A stretch of 64,000 nt of DNA from Panicum virgatum (Eukaryota > Streptophyta > Magnoliopsida > Poales > Poaceae). This document shows, in pieces, positions 21,972 to 33,906 of the stretch; the stretch's first letter is position 1; each line of letters starts with the position of its first letter. Under the pieces are notes generated by a model that had not been told where the DNA came from, searched no databases, and was given only the letters and a program-made list of their open reading frames with translations. The stretch spans positions 9,975,900 through 10,039,899 of the forward strand of contig NC_053138.1 of NCBI RefSeq assembly GCF_016808335.1, given 5' to 3'. Made by a program: the position numbers and the translations under genes.

Positions 21972-22407
21972 TTAGATTGTTGTGCATTCTGAATGTCTCG
22001 TGGATTGCTCTGCAGGAAGAGTTGCTGCTACGATCAATTGTTGCTTGTAGGTACTTGCAGTTACATAAGCTTCTGCAGCCTGCATAGAAACAATATTAGC
22101 ATGATATCAGTTGAACAAGTTTTTCTGTTGATGAACACGCACAATATTATATTTTTTCTAGGCATGATCAATTAAGACATTCAATCAAAAGGTGGCATTA
22201 AGCCAATTCCTGATAACAAATAGTAGCATCTCATAGCCAGAACACGATTTCATCACAAAGCATTCTGACATGCCTTTCCACTCACCCTGGTCTTTTCCCG
22301 TCTTCACCTGACCACATTCTCGGCCGTGGCATAGGCCTAAGTTTGATGTTTTCTTTTGCCGCATCATCGCACCTGACCACCTGGTCTTTTTTTTAACACC
22401 ATCGTCC

Positions 22408-22409
<2 letters not shown>

Positions 22410-22459
<50 letters not shown>
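22410..22459. repeat. Uninterrupted run of 50 C, then CA/CAA repeats
   Basis: Fifty consecutive C from 22410 to 22459, followed by (CA)n and (CAA)n to about 22490. It lies between the 3' ends of the convergent APC7 and PLP-protein genes. The exact length is unlikely to be reliable. Confidence 0.95.
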
Positions 22460-22842
22460 ACCCACACACACACAACAACAACAAAAAAACATGTGTCCAG
22501 GTGTATCGCCCAAAGAACCTATCACAGTATGAAATAGCTAGTAAAAGGTACAGGAGTTAGAAACCAGGCAGTGCACATACTGCAATACAAGCAACAAAGG
22601 AAATCAGTGCATCTTTATTGGTTGACTTAAAACATGCATAATGGCAAATGAATCTCTTTATTTGTAGCACATGGTATATGATGTGTCAAAATGTTTTCTG
22701 ATGACCAAAATGGTATGTTTTCTGATGACCAAAATGGGTACATAACCACACATATTATCAAATATTGTAACTGCTGGAGGAGACTCCTCAATGTTCTGTG
22801 CATGCGGCAGTCACGACGAAACCACTGGTGTGTATGGTCATC

Positions 22843-25384
22843 CTAGTTCTTCTTTGGGTACTCTCTAGCACCGAATATGGTTGATCCGACTCTTACATTT
22901 GTGCTGCCCATTTCAATCTGCAGAGAAACAGTAAATATCATCAGCAATGCATCTATTGGCCTATCACGCCTCTTCTATGTTTTCTCAATATTTTCCTTAC
23001 CGCTTGCTCAAAATCAGCAGACATGCCCATAGACAACTCACACTGCTCTTCGGGTATGCCAAGCTCCTTGCAAACCTCTTTCCGGCAATTAGCCAGTGTC
23101 TGGGAATTTAAAAATCGTGTGCACGTTAGCCACAGGCAGCCACTCCAGATAAGCTGTATCACAGGGTATATGTTACCTTGAAATTCTCTGGAGTTGAGGA
23201 GTAATCAAGCATCCCAATTGTCATCAAGCCAGAAAACACAAGGTTCGGGCAGCTCAATTTGACATGCTTTGCTAATTCCGCGCATCCTGACGGATCTACT
23301 CCGAATTTTGCTGCAAAATAAAAACAAAGTTTTAGATCTATACGCATGCTCAGAGACAGGACAACTGTACCGTCATACATCAAACTTTATATCGCTTATC
23401 CACTAAAGTCTGGAAACAATGAAGAATGCAGGTTCCAACGTTTAGAAAATTCAATCGTAGCATTCCCAAACTGATACTTTTCAGGCTTCAGAGATTCCAT
23501 AGATATTAGATAAAAAGTTCAGAATTTGAAGGAAACTAGAGTACTCACATTCCTCTCCACTAGTGTTGACTTGGACCAAACCTTAAGAGGTTTTCTCCCC
23601 AAGTCAGCTACCACGCGATCAAGACGGTTAGCAATCTGAAAGAATGAACATTAAACTTAACAAGTTCAAGAATGTGAAAATTCATCGCAATGAATAACCG
23701 CAACACCACCTATTGTTTTTTTAGGTCCTAGTTAAGGCAACAAAATCTTGCTCGAATGTTTTTGATAAATGCAAAGTCTATACAAACATGATTGAACATA
23801 CATTATGAATGGTCAAATCTTACCAGAAGTGACAAATTCTACTAGGATGCAGATAGGCATGAAAACTAAAAAAATATTGTTGTTCTATTTTTTCTAGCAA
23901 AGGATCCCCCTCTTTCTAGAAAGAAGCCAAAGTGAGTGAACTGCTGATGAGTATGTGCCTCAAATGTGTGTGTACCATGGAACCAGAAAGAGATGAAGTT
24001 GATGAAACATTAAAATATAGATTCATTCATTCATCATGTACCTTCTCGTCATCTACACTCTCAACCATATGAAGATTTGGCACGCCAGCTAAAGGTTAAA
24101 GAAACAAGAAAATAAATGTTAGCTCAGGCCAGAGGGCATAAGATATCCAACCTATGTATAAAATTTAGAACACTTTTGGTAAATATATGTAATAGTATGT
24201 GGTATAAGTAAAATAAAACTTGAGCAAATGGGAGTTCAGAATCAGACTGAGACTCAGCATAAACAAGAAAACAGTAGCTCGCAGTCAAATTTTTGAAACT
24301 TTGATCACTGATATGCATATAAGAACAGATTTTGTACATGGAAAATTAAAATACGATTAGTAGACTAACCATCAACAGTATACTTCAATAGTGTCAACAT
24401 TGTTGTATTTTGAATGAGTTCTAACATATAACTGAGAAAAACAATGATCAAAGATGGGATGTCCTAAATGACAGGTAAGAAAGAACACAGTCTTTTCTTT
24501 AGGTGCGAATGTAACAAAAAACTAACCCAAGCCATAACACCGCATAGTTCTCCTGCGCATTCAAGAAAAAAAACAGACAGTAGTACAAACCAAGTAGGGC
24601 TCTGGCTTTGTTGCTTTGCAAGTTCCCAATGAAGTGCCACTCAATATCCTCGGGAAGCTGTAATGAGAAAAACACATGCTTAGACAGTTTACATGGGCAA
24701 TTCGCTGCAAGGACTAGGAAGCAAGCGCAGCGAGAATTCCCGAGTCATGAAAACTTGTAGCTGTAGATGCTGGAACCATTAAAACTTCTGAAAATTCTGC
24801 AGAACAACCATAAATGCACAAAGTTATATTTTCTACGCCGAGGAGGAGTATCACGACCAGCGATCTCCAATTCAGATACTAATGACGAACAACTGTGGAA
24901 GTCAGCGAAGGTCGGAATTAACAAGTTAACAAGCTGTTGTATCCGATTCAACGTTCCAATAGGCAATTCGCTGTTCTACCATGGCTATCTCCCACGGCTG
25001 TTGATCGCCCAACCCCAGGCTTACGACAGAGTTTCAGGTGTTAGCACCGAGCTTAATTAACAAGCTGCTGACTCTGATTCAATGTTCTAACCGGCAATTC
25101 GCACAGCGAGGAGACCAAAGGCAAGATTTTGTTGTTGGGAGTCGTGAGCAATCCAAGCCAACCTGGGGCGCCTTGTCGATGAGCTCCTGGACGTAGTTCT
25201 CGCCGAAGCAGCGGTGGCCCGCGTCGTAGACGCTGCGGATGACGGGCACCGGCTTGGTCTTGCTAACCGCCACCACCCGCACGGACCCCGGCGCGCGACC
25301 CGCCCGCGCCGCCGCCTGCTGCGCGCGCGACAGCACCGAGCGGAGCGCCGCCGCCGCGCCCTCCGCGGCGGCCACGGACGCCAT
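22843..25384 (-). CDS. YggS/PROSC-type pyridoxal phosphate homeostasis protein
   Basis: Member of the conserved PLP-binding family (bacterial YggS, human PLPBP) that buffers pyridoxal 5'-phosphate; not itself a known enzyme. Exons on the minus strand: 25384-25163, 24657-24591, 24088-24042, 23635-23549, 23310-23177, 23099-23001, 22917-22843; about 243 aa. Residue Lys42 in VVAVSKTKP is the expected cofactor lysine. Other family motifs are [42 protein letters not shown] and [11 protein letters not shown]. Exon 4 is one base short: the plus strand has AAA at 23578-23580 where the frame needs AAAA to give [14 protein letters not shown]. An Ala-rich stretch at the N-terminus is followed directly by the conserved domain, and no clear organelle signal is seen. 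It converges with APC7. Confidence 0.94.
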
Positions 25385-26349
25385 CTCCGCTGCCGCCGCA
25401 GCCGACGATCCGGCCGCTTCCGCTGCCGACGCCGTGAGGTCTTGGGCTCTTAGCTAGTTCGAGCCTTCCAAGCCTCGGGTGGAATGATCTTTTTCCTTCT
25501 TCTTTTTTCAGAAATGCTCGTGGCTGGAAATAATTTTCCAGACGGTTCCCCACAGTTTTAAACAACCTGTTCACGTTCCCTTGCATCTTCCTCGTGTGAA
25601 TATTTTTGAAACTGCGGTCGAATGTTCGGCTGAAATTTGTTCATGAGCTTGGTTTTGTCGCCTCTAAATAGAGGATGCTACATCTTGTTGCAGCATAAAG
25701 GAAAAAAAAATTGAGCCGAGCTATTACATAGCATTCTGTTTTTATCATTTAGGGATTGGGCCGTTCGATTGCTGACGTAACGAGATTGTTTGGGTTGTGT
25801 TGAGCTGTGAAAAGGAAAGAACTTTTCTTTTTTTCTCTCCGTTGATCAAAAAATGACACGTAGTTCTCAACAAATTCATTTAGCAACCATGCACGTTTTG
25901 GTGCAAGGAACAGAAGTAGTGGACCAAAAAGGTCCAGCCCCATATTCGTCTGATCAAACAAACATCCTAACCAAAGAAGCCCTGCAAGGCTGCAAGCGCC
26001 TCGCAACAGATCGTATATATAAAGATGCAAACTGAACCCTCATGCAAAAATTCAGCATTCTGTCAACATTGGCAAAAAAAAAATGGGAATCAACATTCAG
26101 CACACAAGGAAAAACTGTATTCTCTATCTATATTATAACTCATTAATTTATCTTGATAAGGACGTGGTATTATCTGTAGAATCTAAAGGCAGCGTGGAGA
26201 CCGCAAGCACGACTCCCACACAACTCTTTCAAGAGTTCAGTACCTAACTGAGAAGGGGGGGAAAAAGAGGAACATAAACTGAGATTCTGCCAAATCTGAG
26301 ACCTAACTTATAGCTCAGCAGAACCAAAACTGTGACTCAGACATGGAGC
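25385..26349. other. Intergenic, PLP-protein promoter and DRB2 3' flank
   Basis: The first 150 bases are the GC-rich leader of the PLP-protein gene; the rest is AT-rich. About 26040-26349 probably includes the DRB2 3' UTR. No additional gene is seen. Confidence 0.5.
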
Positions 26350-29300
26350 TTATTGAGTTTGGTGCTCCCTGTTCAGGGCTCTTTCCCCATTATTCGTATT
26401 CTTGGGAGTTTCTGGCTCACCTCTAGCCAGGGCCAAGCGGTTCTGGGCAATCGGTCTTACTCGAGCTGCTCCACAAGCTGTATTCACCGTGTTCGGCCTA
26501 GCTGAACATACTGGGATGGCGGTTCTGACTGTAACAGGGGCAGCCAGCCAAGGAGGTCGCTGCTGGTATACAGGACCTGGTGAATTTTCAGGGACTGCAG
26601 TTCCAGATCTGGTAGCAGCTGCTGAGTGGGAAGACCACAACTCTGGCAACGAAGGCTGACTCGTTTGAGGTGGATCATTTCTGTGGATGGGCTCATCATG
26701 CTGAACAGAGCTAGTATAATGCTTTCGCTGGATAGAAACGTGTGCGGGAATTGAAGGGCTAACCCAAGGTGGTGATGACTTCGGCTGTTGTTCTTGAGAC
26801 TTATTTGGCTTACTGCTCAAAGTTTCTTTTTCTTCATTCAGATCCAACATTGGCGATGATGGATGTGTGGTTGAGCCTGAGATACTGAGATGAGCAATAA
26901 TTTCTTCCTCAGGGGAAGCACTACTACCAGTCCAGTCTTCTTTCCCATTTTTGGGTGCTTCTTGAAACTTGTGTGGACCACCATATTGGGAGAAGACCAC
27001 GGCATCAGGAAGCTCAACTGTTTCAGAAAGATCTTGCCTTCTCTCATGAATTTTGTGAATAGTAGCTGGCACAGGACTTCTTGGCACATAGGAGACAGGG
27101 TAAGGCGAGAAGTAGCTTGGGAGGGCAGGAGCACCTTCAGGAAAACATGGAAGAAGACCTAGTGCATCTTGGCAGGCCGGTGTGGCGAATTGCCCTCGAG
27201 GTGAAGAGTACATGGAGAGCATAGCTGCTGGTGGTGGGAACCTCGTATTACCCATAGTTGGTACCATTGGAAAACTAGGTGCTGGTTGGGTTGCTTGCAC
27301 CCGGTGCCACATATGGTACATTGCTTGCTCCGGTGGAACACTAGGATAAGCCTGGTTCGGTAAATGTGATCGGTAGAATGAAGGATTTGATTTAGGATAA
27401 GATCTTCGTGATGAAGGACGGTTATTGCTTTGCTGTTTTTCCTTTTGATGTGGCATCTTACCACCATTTGCCTGGTTTAAGCTTGCAAGAGTACGAGTAA
27501 CTATGGCCTGTTCATGCTCCTCATCATCCCGATCGAGTGGACATGATGAGAACGATGGCTCACCTACCCGGGGCACTGTGAGGAACAGCAAATTAAAGAG
27601 TCAGCAAACATATTAAGTTACAATAAATAAGAAATGTTGCTGTGCACCATTTATGGATAACAGATATGATGATTTTGTTAAGACATGATGATACTTATGT
27701 TCTTGCATCCAAGAGATGCTTAACAACTATTCTTACCAAAATTGTTGCACTAAAAAAAAGCAAAGGAAGACATGATCAACGAAAATATGCATCAACGAAA
27801 TGAAGCTGGTAAAAGTACTCACATTGCTTCAGTTCAGACCAGGCAGCCATTGCAGCATTTTTTTGAGCTTGCTTCTTGGTCTTGCCAGGATTGCCAGTAA
27901 ATGTCTTTCCTGCCAATTCCACTGTGCATGTGAACACAGGTGTGTGACCTGGCCCAGATCTAACAGTAGTGTACACTGGAAGTTTTAAACCAGCTCGATG
28001 AGCAGTTTCTTGAAGTAGATTCTTGTATATCCCTGTTTCATCCTATGGAGTAAACAGAGTTAGCAGCTCGACTTCAACAACATTCCTCAAGAGGTTACCT
28101 TGTTGCACACATGCCCATTACAATTGCAATTGCATTGTAAAGTAGGGAACATAAAGTAGTAGACTAGCAGTAGGCACAAAATTTATCTAACCCCCAATCC
28201 ATATACTGAAATCTAGATGGAATCAACTTCATAAGTATTGAGTATTGATGTATATGGGGGGGGGGGGGGGGAGTTCACAAACATGCCACCTTGAAATTTC
28301 AACCACTTGAATTGTACTTACTGCAAAAGCAACTAATGAGGACGGGAAAAAACTTTTGTCTAATTACCATTGAAATACTGAATTGTAGACTAAATCAATG
28401 ACAGAAGTATTTGACTTTTGATGCATAAGGGGTGAAAAAGATCACAAACATGCCAACTTGAAATTTGAACCACTTGAATTGTCCTTGCTTCAAAATCAGG
28501 CAACGGGGATGTGATAACTAGCAAGTCAACATCAGACATCATAAAAGAATTGCACCTTCCCAACCAATCCATCATAAATAACCTCTCAGTTTGACTTATT
28601 GCAGTATGAGTTGTCAAGAATAGTGAACTTTTAATATACTCTGCGTTGGGATTTGGCAGTGTCTGACACAGATGAAATTGATTGATCTTTGACTTGAAAA
28701 GGCTGTCTCACAACTCACATACTAGGCACCTCACAATGTCCATTGCCAATACAAATACTTCATACGTGAAATTTTACAGTCTTGTTTATGGAAAATGTAA
28801 AGGCTGGCATAGTATAAAAAATAATAACAATGAAATTCAGAAAGTTTGACTCAATAAACATTAAAAATAACAATTTAGTAGTAGAAGAAATGGAGATGGC
28901 ATATAACAATTCTAGTCTAGCATGCCAAGTGGTAAAGTTAGCCAATGCCAAGAACAGTCGTCAGCTTGATATGATTTATGCCACGGACAATAATTCTACA
29001 TAACCAAAATGTTCATTGGAATTATCACTCTTCCATCTTAGAACTGGACACAGAAAAGATCAGCTGTAACCATGGTAATAATTTCAGGATCAAGTGTATG
29101 CGCAGATAACCAGGATAGAATGGAAAAAGGCCTAGATGCCTAGCCCTTCTCAAAACATATAATACCGCATTTTACCTAACCTGCAGAAACATGATTTTCA
29201 AAAATCAAGAACTAAATTATCTTGTTGTTCACCTCCAGTGCCTTAAAGAGGGAAACAAAGAGACTCTCTAGGATGATTATGTAGTTCTGTGATGATTAAG

Positions 29301-29818
29301 CTTGTGGTAGCTATCAATTGATGGCTAGTAAAGATGCAAGCTGAGACCGCCTGCAAGCTACTAAGAGTAGGTAGAAACCAAGCATGAAGATTGTTTAGCA
29401 TATCCTACAATTAAAACTACCGTGAGATCTAAGGTGAGAACTCGTCCAGGCTGGTAACTGGCTTCTCCAGGTAGGACATGCAAAAGGAGATTCTCCATAC
29501 AAGCACCATAAAACGAATTCCATAACTTACTGCAACAGAGGATAGGTTTCCAGAGGCATCAACAAAACTAACCAGAACTTTGGCAGCCAGTGTCGATGAA
29601 GGCCCCCTCTTTGATAACTCATTGAGTGCTACCTCAGCCGCTGCATGCTCTGCCTGCCGCAAAGTAGAACAAAACACTGGGCTCTCGAATGTCTCTCCAT
29701 TGAAATTAACTGTGGCCTTAAACCGAGGCGCATGATCTGGTCCCTCCCGGATGCATGCATAGGACGGTAGATTGAAGCAACTCCTCTGAGCAAGCTCCTG
29801 GAGCTGGTTCTTATACAT
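26350..29818 (-). CDS. DRB2: DRB2-type double-stranded RNA-binding protein
   Basis: Plant DRB2/DRB3/DRB5-class protein with two tandem dsRNA-binding domains, which partners Dicer-like enzymes in small RNA biogenesis. Exons on the minus strand: 29818-29573, 28042-27823, 27575-26350; about 563 aa. dsRBD1 is about residues 1-70 (MYKNQLQELAQRSCFNLPSY, then HAAAEVALNELSK). dsRBD2 is about 84-153 (IYKNLLQETAHRAGLKLPVY, then KKQAQKNAAMAAWSELKQ). The long C-terminal part is Pro/Ser/Gln-rich and looks disordered. All three exons keep frame, with no length errors. An alternative downstream donor GTAAGT at 29530 would extend exon 1 in frame by 14 codons. The start codon sits two bases after an acceptor (CAG at 29823-29821), so the 5' UTR is spliced. 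It could be named after another DRB2-clade paralogue. Confidence 0.93.
28246..28520. repeat. About 170-bp direct duplication with G16 run in DRB2 intron
   Basis: Two diverged copies run from TTGATGTATA / TTGATGCATA through ACAAACATGCCA, then TTGAAATTT and ACCACTTGAATTGT. The first copy contains an uninterrupted run of 16 G at 28256-28271; the second has GGGGTG instead. The intron is otherwise AT-rich. Confidence 0.8.
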
Positions 29819-30900
29819 GCCTGCACATTAATTAAGCAGAAAATACACATCAAATTACTACACATATAACCATTACATGCTCATAAGGGGAAAAGATGAC
29901 ATCTAGCTGCATAAAAATATGAACAAAAGCATCTGGTGGCACAAAGAAGCATATACCTCCAACACTGATGTGCTAAGCTAAGCTTCAGACTTGATAGCAG
30001 CTTCTTCCCATACTCTCCCAGCGTTTGGTAAACCCTTGGATTCCACTTGCTGCAGCAGATAAGATGAAACAATAATTGCCGCTGTACCCACTGTCCTGCA
30101 GAAGAAGTCCGGGATTAAAGTTTGGCAATAAACCAAATGCTGGGCTTGCAATAACAAGCATACGAGACGAGATGAATGCAGCCTCGCAGGAAGATTCTCT
30201 GCTCACCAGCAGTAGCGCAGCAGAGGCAATAAAACAGCAAAGGACAGCAGCAAGAGCACAGGATTAGGCTATCATCGTTTACTTTCTTTTGAAATAAATT
30301 GGGAAGCATCGATTCAGTTGCCCGTACCAATCAATGCAGTGCCACAAGAAATCAGGGAAGCAGCCGACAAACCCAGACGGGGGATTCGCTTCTAACGGCC
30401 AAAAAATCCCCAGAAATTAACAGGCAAAGGGCTAATCCCCGAATTCGCGAGTGAGTATTCTCTCGCCGAGGGTCGAATCCGCAAAGGAATCGCCTTTACG
30501 AATCCTTGCCCAGGAAGAAGAGACCCCGCCCACCCCCTATGTGAGATCGATCAAATCCCTCCAAGAACCCACACCCCTCCTCAGATCACGCGGGTGCCCA
30601 AGAACCGAGACCACGAAAAAGCACCTCGATGCGAGAAGTAACAAACAGAGAAACCAGAGAGCCAACCTGCAAGCACCTTTCTGATTCGTCCTCCTCGATC
30701 CCTCCCTCTCCCTCTGCAGCTCGAACAGAGGCAACCAGCAGAGGAGACGAACCAATCAGCCCCTTAAAATAAAGGTGGGGTTCGTGGGATCGAGGCGCGG
30801 GCTGCTGCGACGCAGCCTCTGCTTGGCTCTCTACCTGCCGCTAAGCTGGGAGCATTAGTGGGGTAACAGTCGCGGCAGTGGTATGATTACGAGATTGGGA
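29819..30900 (-). promoter_or_regulatory. DRB2 spliced leader and promoter region
   Basis: The acceptor at 29821-29823 shows that an upstream non-coding exon exists. The CT/GA-rich, GC-rising sequence 30430-30760 is the likely first exon and core promoter. Exact donor and start site cannot be fixed by eye. No ORF with a recognisable domain is present. Confidence 0.45.
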
Positions 30901-30973
30901 AGGGGGCGTGTTGCTTTCGGGAGCCTTTCTTGTCTGCGCCCTCCCTTCCCCGTCCCCCGTGCTTGCCTGTAAT

Positions 30974-31154
30974 CACCCCGTTCGGCTGGCGGACAGCCTC
31001 CAGCCTCTATCGGCTGGTGGACAGCCTCCAGCCTCTACAGTATTTCTCTCTCACACAACTCCAGCTCCAGCCTCCAGCCACCAGCCAGACAACAGTGTTT
31101 TTCTCTCACACAACTCCAGCTCCAGCCTCCAGCTCCAGCCTGCCGAACGGGGTG
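30974..31154. mobile_element. Small MITE with CACCCCGTTCGGC ends
   Basis: 181 bp with inverted ends CACCCCGTTCGGC and GCCGAACGGGGTG and flanking AAT on both sides. The interior is built from repeats of CTCCAGC and from CAGTGTTTTTCTCTCACACA, which recurs in the element at 46988. Superfamily not certain; a 3-bp duplication suggests PIF/Harbinger. Confidence 0.72.
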
Positions 31155-31334
31155 AATAATCTCTCCGTCGGCTGCCATGTGTGCATCATGATTTTCACTC
31201 GGGGTTAAGCGTCGGTTATCATCATTTCGGTTGACCATGTCGAAACCACTAGTCAAACCATCAAAATAACCGGAGATGAGACCTGCTCAACAACCGTTGT
31301 ACTTGTATCAAAATTTGTACTACATGTTATACTA

Positions 31335-32475
31335 AGACTGACTTCAACAGCATGAGCCATTTCTCGGATGCAAATCGATGATCGCCTTTCGTCTACAGTG
31401 TTTTGCTTTTCCTTCACACAGCACCGTCTCCAACAGAGCGCTGCATTTCCACCGGCGTCGTCGAAGCGGCCGTCGCGCGCGGCGAGGAAGGCGAGGAGGA
31501 GGCGGAGGTCCGCGGCCGCGCCGGCGTCCCCGTTCGCCACGGCAGCAAGAGCAGGCCGCGCCCGAACCCCGTCACGCCCACGGGCTCGCCCGGATCCAGT
31601 CTCCAGCCCGTCCCCGAGATCCAGTCCGTCGACCTCCTGCTCCGCCTCAACCTCAACCCGACGGCGCGCACAGCGGGCAGGACCACACGCCCGGCGGCTC
31701 GCGGCCGCGGGAGCAGTGACGGCGCGCGGCCGCGCGCATGGCTCCTAGGCCCATGGCGGCGGGTGCGGAGGCGGGCGAAGGCGGCGGCCGGCGGGGCCCG
31801 GGATCCCGCGCGTTCGGCGGCGGCGCGCGGCGGCCGGCGGGAGCGGGGGCGGTCTCCGACAGCAGCACGGGCGCGGCGAGCGGGGCTCACGCGGCGGGCA
31901 GCCAGATGCATAGGGGCCGGCGTGGCGCGGCCTGCGGATGGGAGCCACCGCGCGGTGGCCCCCGGCGGCGGGCGCGCGGCTTCCCTCGGCGGCCCCGTCC
32001 AGCGCGGCAGGCGGGCGGGAGTGGCGACCGCGGGTCCGATGGCGGCGGGGCGGACAGCGTCGAGGCCCGACGGCGCTCCTCCTGGCCGCCGAGGAGCTCG
32101 GCATCTTGTGGCGGGCTGCCGCCGGGTTGTGGACGACGGAGCTCGCGAGCGGCAGGAGGCACGTCGGAGAGGCCGAGGAGTGATGCACGGCGGTGAGGCA
32201 CCACGTCGAGCTCATCTTCCTTCTTCCCCTTCTCTCTCCTGCTCGTCTTTCTTCTTCCCCTTCTCTCTCCAGCGAGCTCCCATGGCGGCGCCGCCGTGTC
32301 CTCCACGCGCACAGGAATGCATCGGAGGAGAGAGGGATTGCAATATTGCATCGCCTCTTTCCTCCGATGCATTTTGCATCGGGCGTTTGTATCACTTGTT
32401 GGAGGCGTTCGCAGTGTGCACAGTAGACGGTGGAGAGGTAAAAATGCATTTGGCTCACGCTCTTGAAGTCAGTCT
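31335..32475. mobile_element. GC-rich element with ~70-bp imperfect TIRs (Pack-MULE-like)
   Basis: The left end AGACTGACTTCAACAGCATG, followed by AGCC, is mirrored at the right end by GGCTCACGCTCTTGAAG and TCAGTCT. A further block (GTCTACAGTG against CACAGTAGAC) extends the inverted similarity to about 70 bp. The 0.8 kb interior is very GC-rich and open in many frames but has no domain I recognise. A hairpin with ATGCATCGGAGGA arms lies at about 32316-32374. A clean 9-bp target duplication was not found. It resembles a Pack-MULE carrying captured genic DNA. Confidence 0.55.
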
Positions 32476-32553
32476 AAAGTATGTCTCGCCAAAAGTTGAT
32501 GAAAATAGAATCAATTTTAAACTAGTGCGATATTAAAGACATCAACATCCTAA

Positions 32554-32865
32554 GAGTAACTCCAGCAGAACTACTAAATAGGCTTTTATCTCCATATTTA
32601 CTCAGTGGGTACAAAAAATTGATCTCCAGCAGACCTTCTAAATGGGCTGGCATTTTGGTAGGCCTTTCAAATTTCTCCCCCACCGTCAATTTGGTGGTTC
32701 TCTATTTGGGCTGCCAACTATGGGCCCTCTATAGAAGCCCAATTTATTCGGTCTGCTGGAGTGGAGGCTCATATTTAGGTGAATAAAATTTAAAAGTGGG
32801 CTTCTAAATAGATATTTCCTCACTCAAATTTAAAAGTCCTACTGGAGTTGCTCTTGGAGTTGCTC
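32554..32865. mobile_element. Tourist-like MITE, first of a tandem pair
   Basis: Bounded by GAGTAACTCCAG and CTGGAGTTGCTC, the latter end partly duplicated (TTGGAGTTGCTC). Flanked by TAA at 32551-32553 and 32866-32868, the Tourist/PIF-Harbinger target. Non-coding. Confidence 0.8.
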
Positions 32866-32868
32866 TAA

Positions 32869-33906
32869 GAGCAACTCCAGTAGAGTGACTAAATGGGCTT
32901 CCATATGAAAATTTAGTCGGTGGACATCGAAAATGGATCTCCAGCAGAGAGAGCAAATGAGTTTCAATTTTGGTAGGCCCTCTAAATTTCTCTCCTCCCC
33001 AATTTGGTGGCTCTATTTAAAATGCCAACTATGGGTCTTTCAAATTTCTCCCCCACCCCCTGATGACAGGTTGGGCCCAGTTGTCAGTTGGAAAAATAGA
33101 AGTCTAGTTTACTCAGGCTGCTGGAGGGGAGGCTCATATTTGGGTGAGTAAAATTTAGAAGTGGGCTTCTAAATGAGATTTTGCGCGGAAATTCTATACA
33201 TCTTTCAGAAGATTTTTTCTTCCCCACCTTCTAGAGTTTGAGATTCGTGCAAACTATCTCATCTGTTAGATGTTCTCAACCCTAACCTTCCTTCCTCACC
33301 ATGCGCCGCGCGCCGCCTCTTCTGCCTGCCGGCCGCCCGCCGCGCGCTTCTGCTGCTCGCTGCTGCCGCGGCTTGCTACTGCTGCGTGCTGCTCGCTAGC
33401 CGCCGCCGCCGCTTGCTACTGCCGCGTGCTGCATGCTGCTCGCTAGCCGCCGCCGCTTGCTGCTGCTGCAATTGCTGCGCGTCGCTGCTTGCTGCTGCTG
33501 CAATTGCGGCGCGGCGCTGCTACCGTGCGCTGCTGCTGCGGGTTGCTGCTGCGCTGCCGCCTTCCGAGCGCGCCGCGGCCCACCGCCGCCCCGCTGCTGC
33601 GCTGCCGCTGCCCGAGCGCGCCGAGCTCCCGCCGCCAGAGCAGAAGAAGATGAAGTTGATGTTGGGTTCAACTTTTTTTTAATATTGATTCAATATTTTC
33701 GAAACACTAGTTCAACATTTCCTAATTGTTGAATCAATATTTTAAAAATATTAGTTTAACATTTTTGAAATATTGGTTCAATATTTTTTAATAAATGGAC
33801 TTTAGTGGGCTTTATAGATAACTTGCTTAACTATCTTCCACAAGATGTATAAGATGCTCCGCTTTTGCGTGCTCACCCAAATTTAACAGTACTACTGGAG
33901 TTGCTC
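32869..33906. mobile_element. Tourist-like element, second of a tandem pair
   Basis: Starts GAGCAACTCCAGTAG and ends CTACTGGAGTTGCTC, flanked by TAA at 32866-32868 (shared with the first element) and 33907-33909. It shares subterminal sequence with the first element (TTGGTAGGCC, CAAATTTCTC). The interior carries a GCT/GCC-rich block (about 33300-33650) and an AT-rich array (about 33665-33795) of repeated TTCAATATTTT / TTCAACATTT units. No transposase is seen. Confidence 0.8.

Noticed and set aside
22185..22484. Minus-strand frame with poly-glycine
   Set aside because: Produced by the C50 run; not a gene.
31403..32536. 377-codon open frame in GC-rich DNA
   Set aside because: Many frames on both strands are open here, the residue content is Arg/Ala/Gly-rich without domains, and it lies within a TIR-bounded element.
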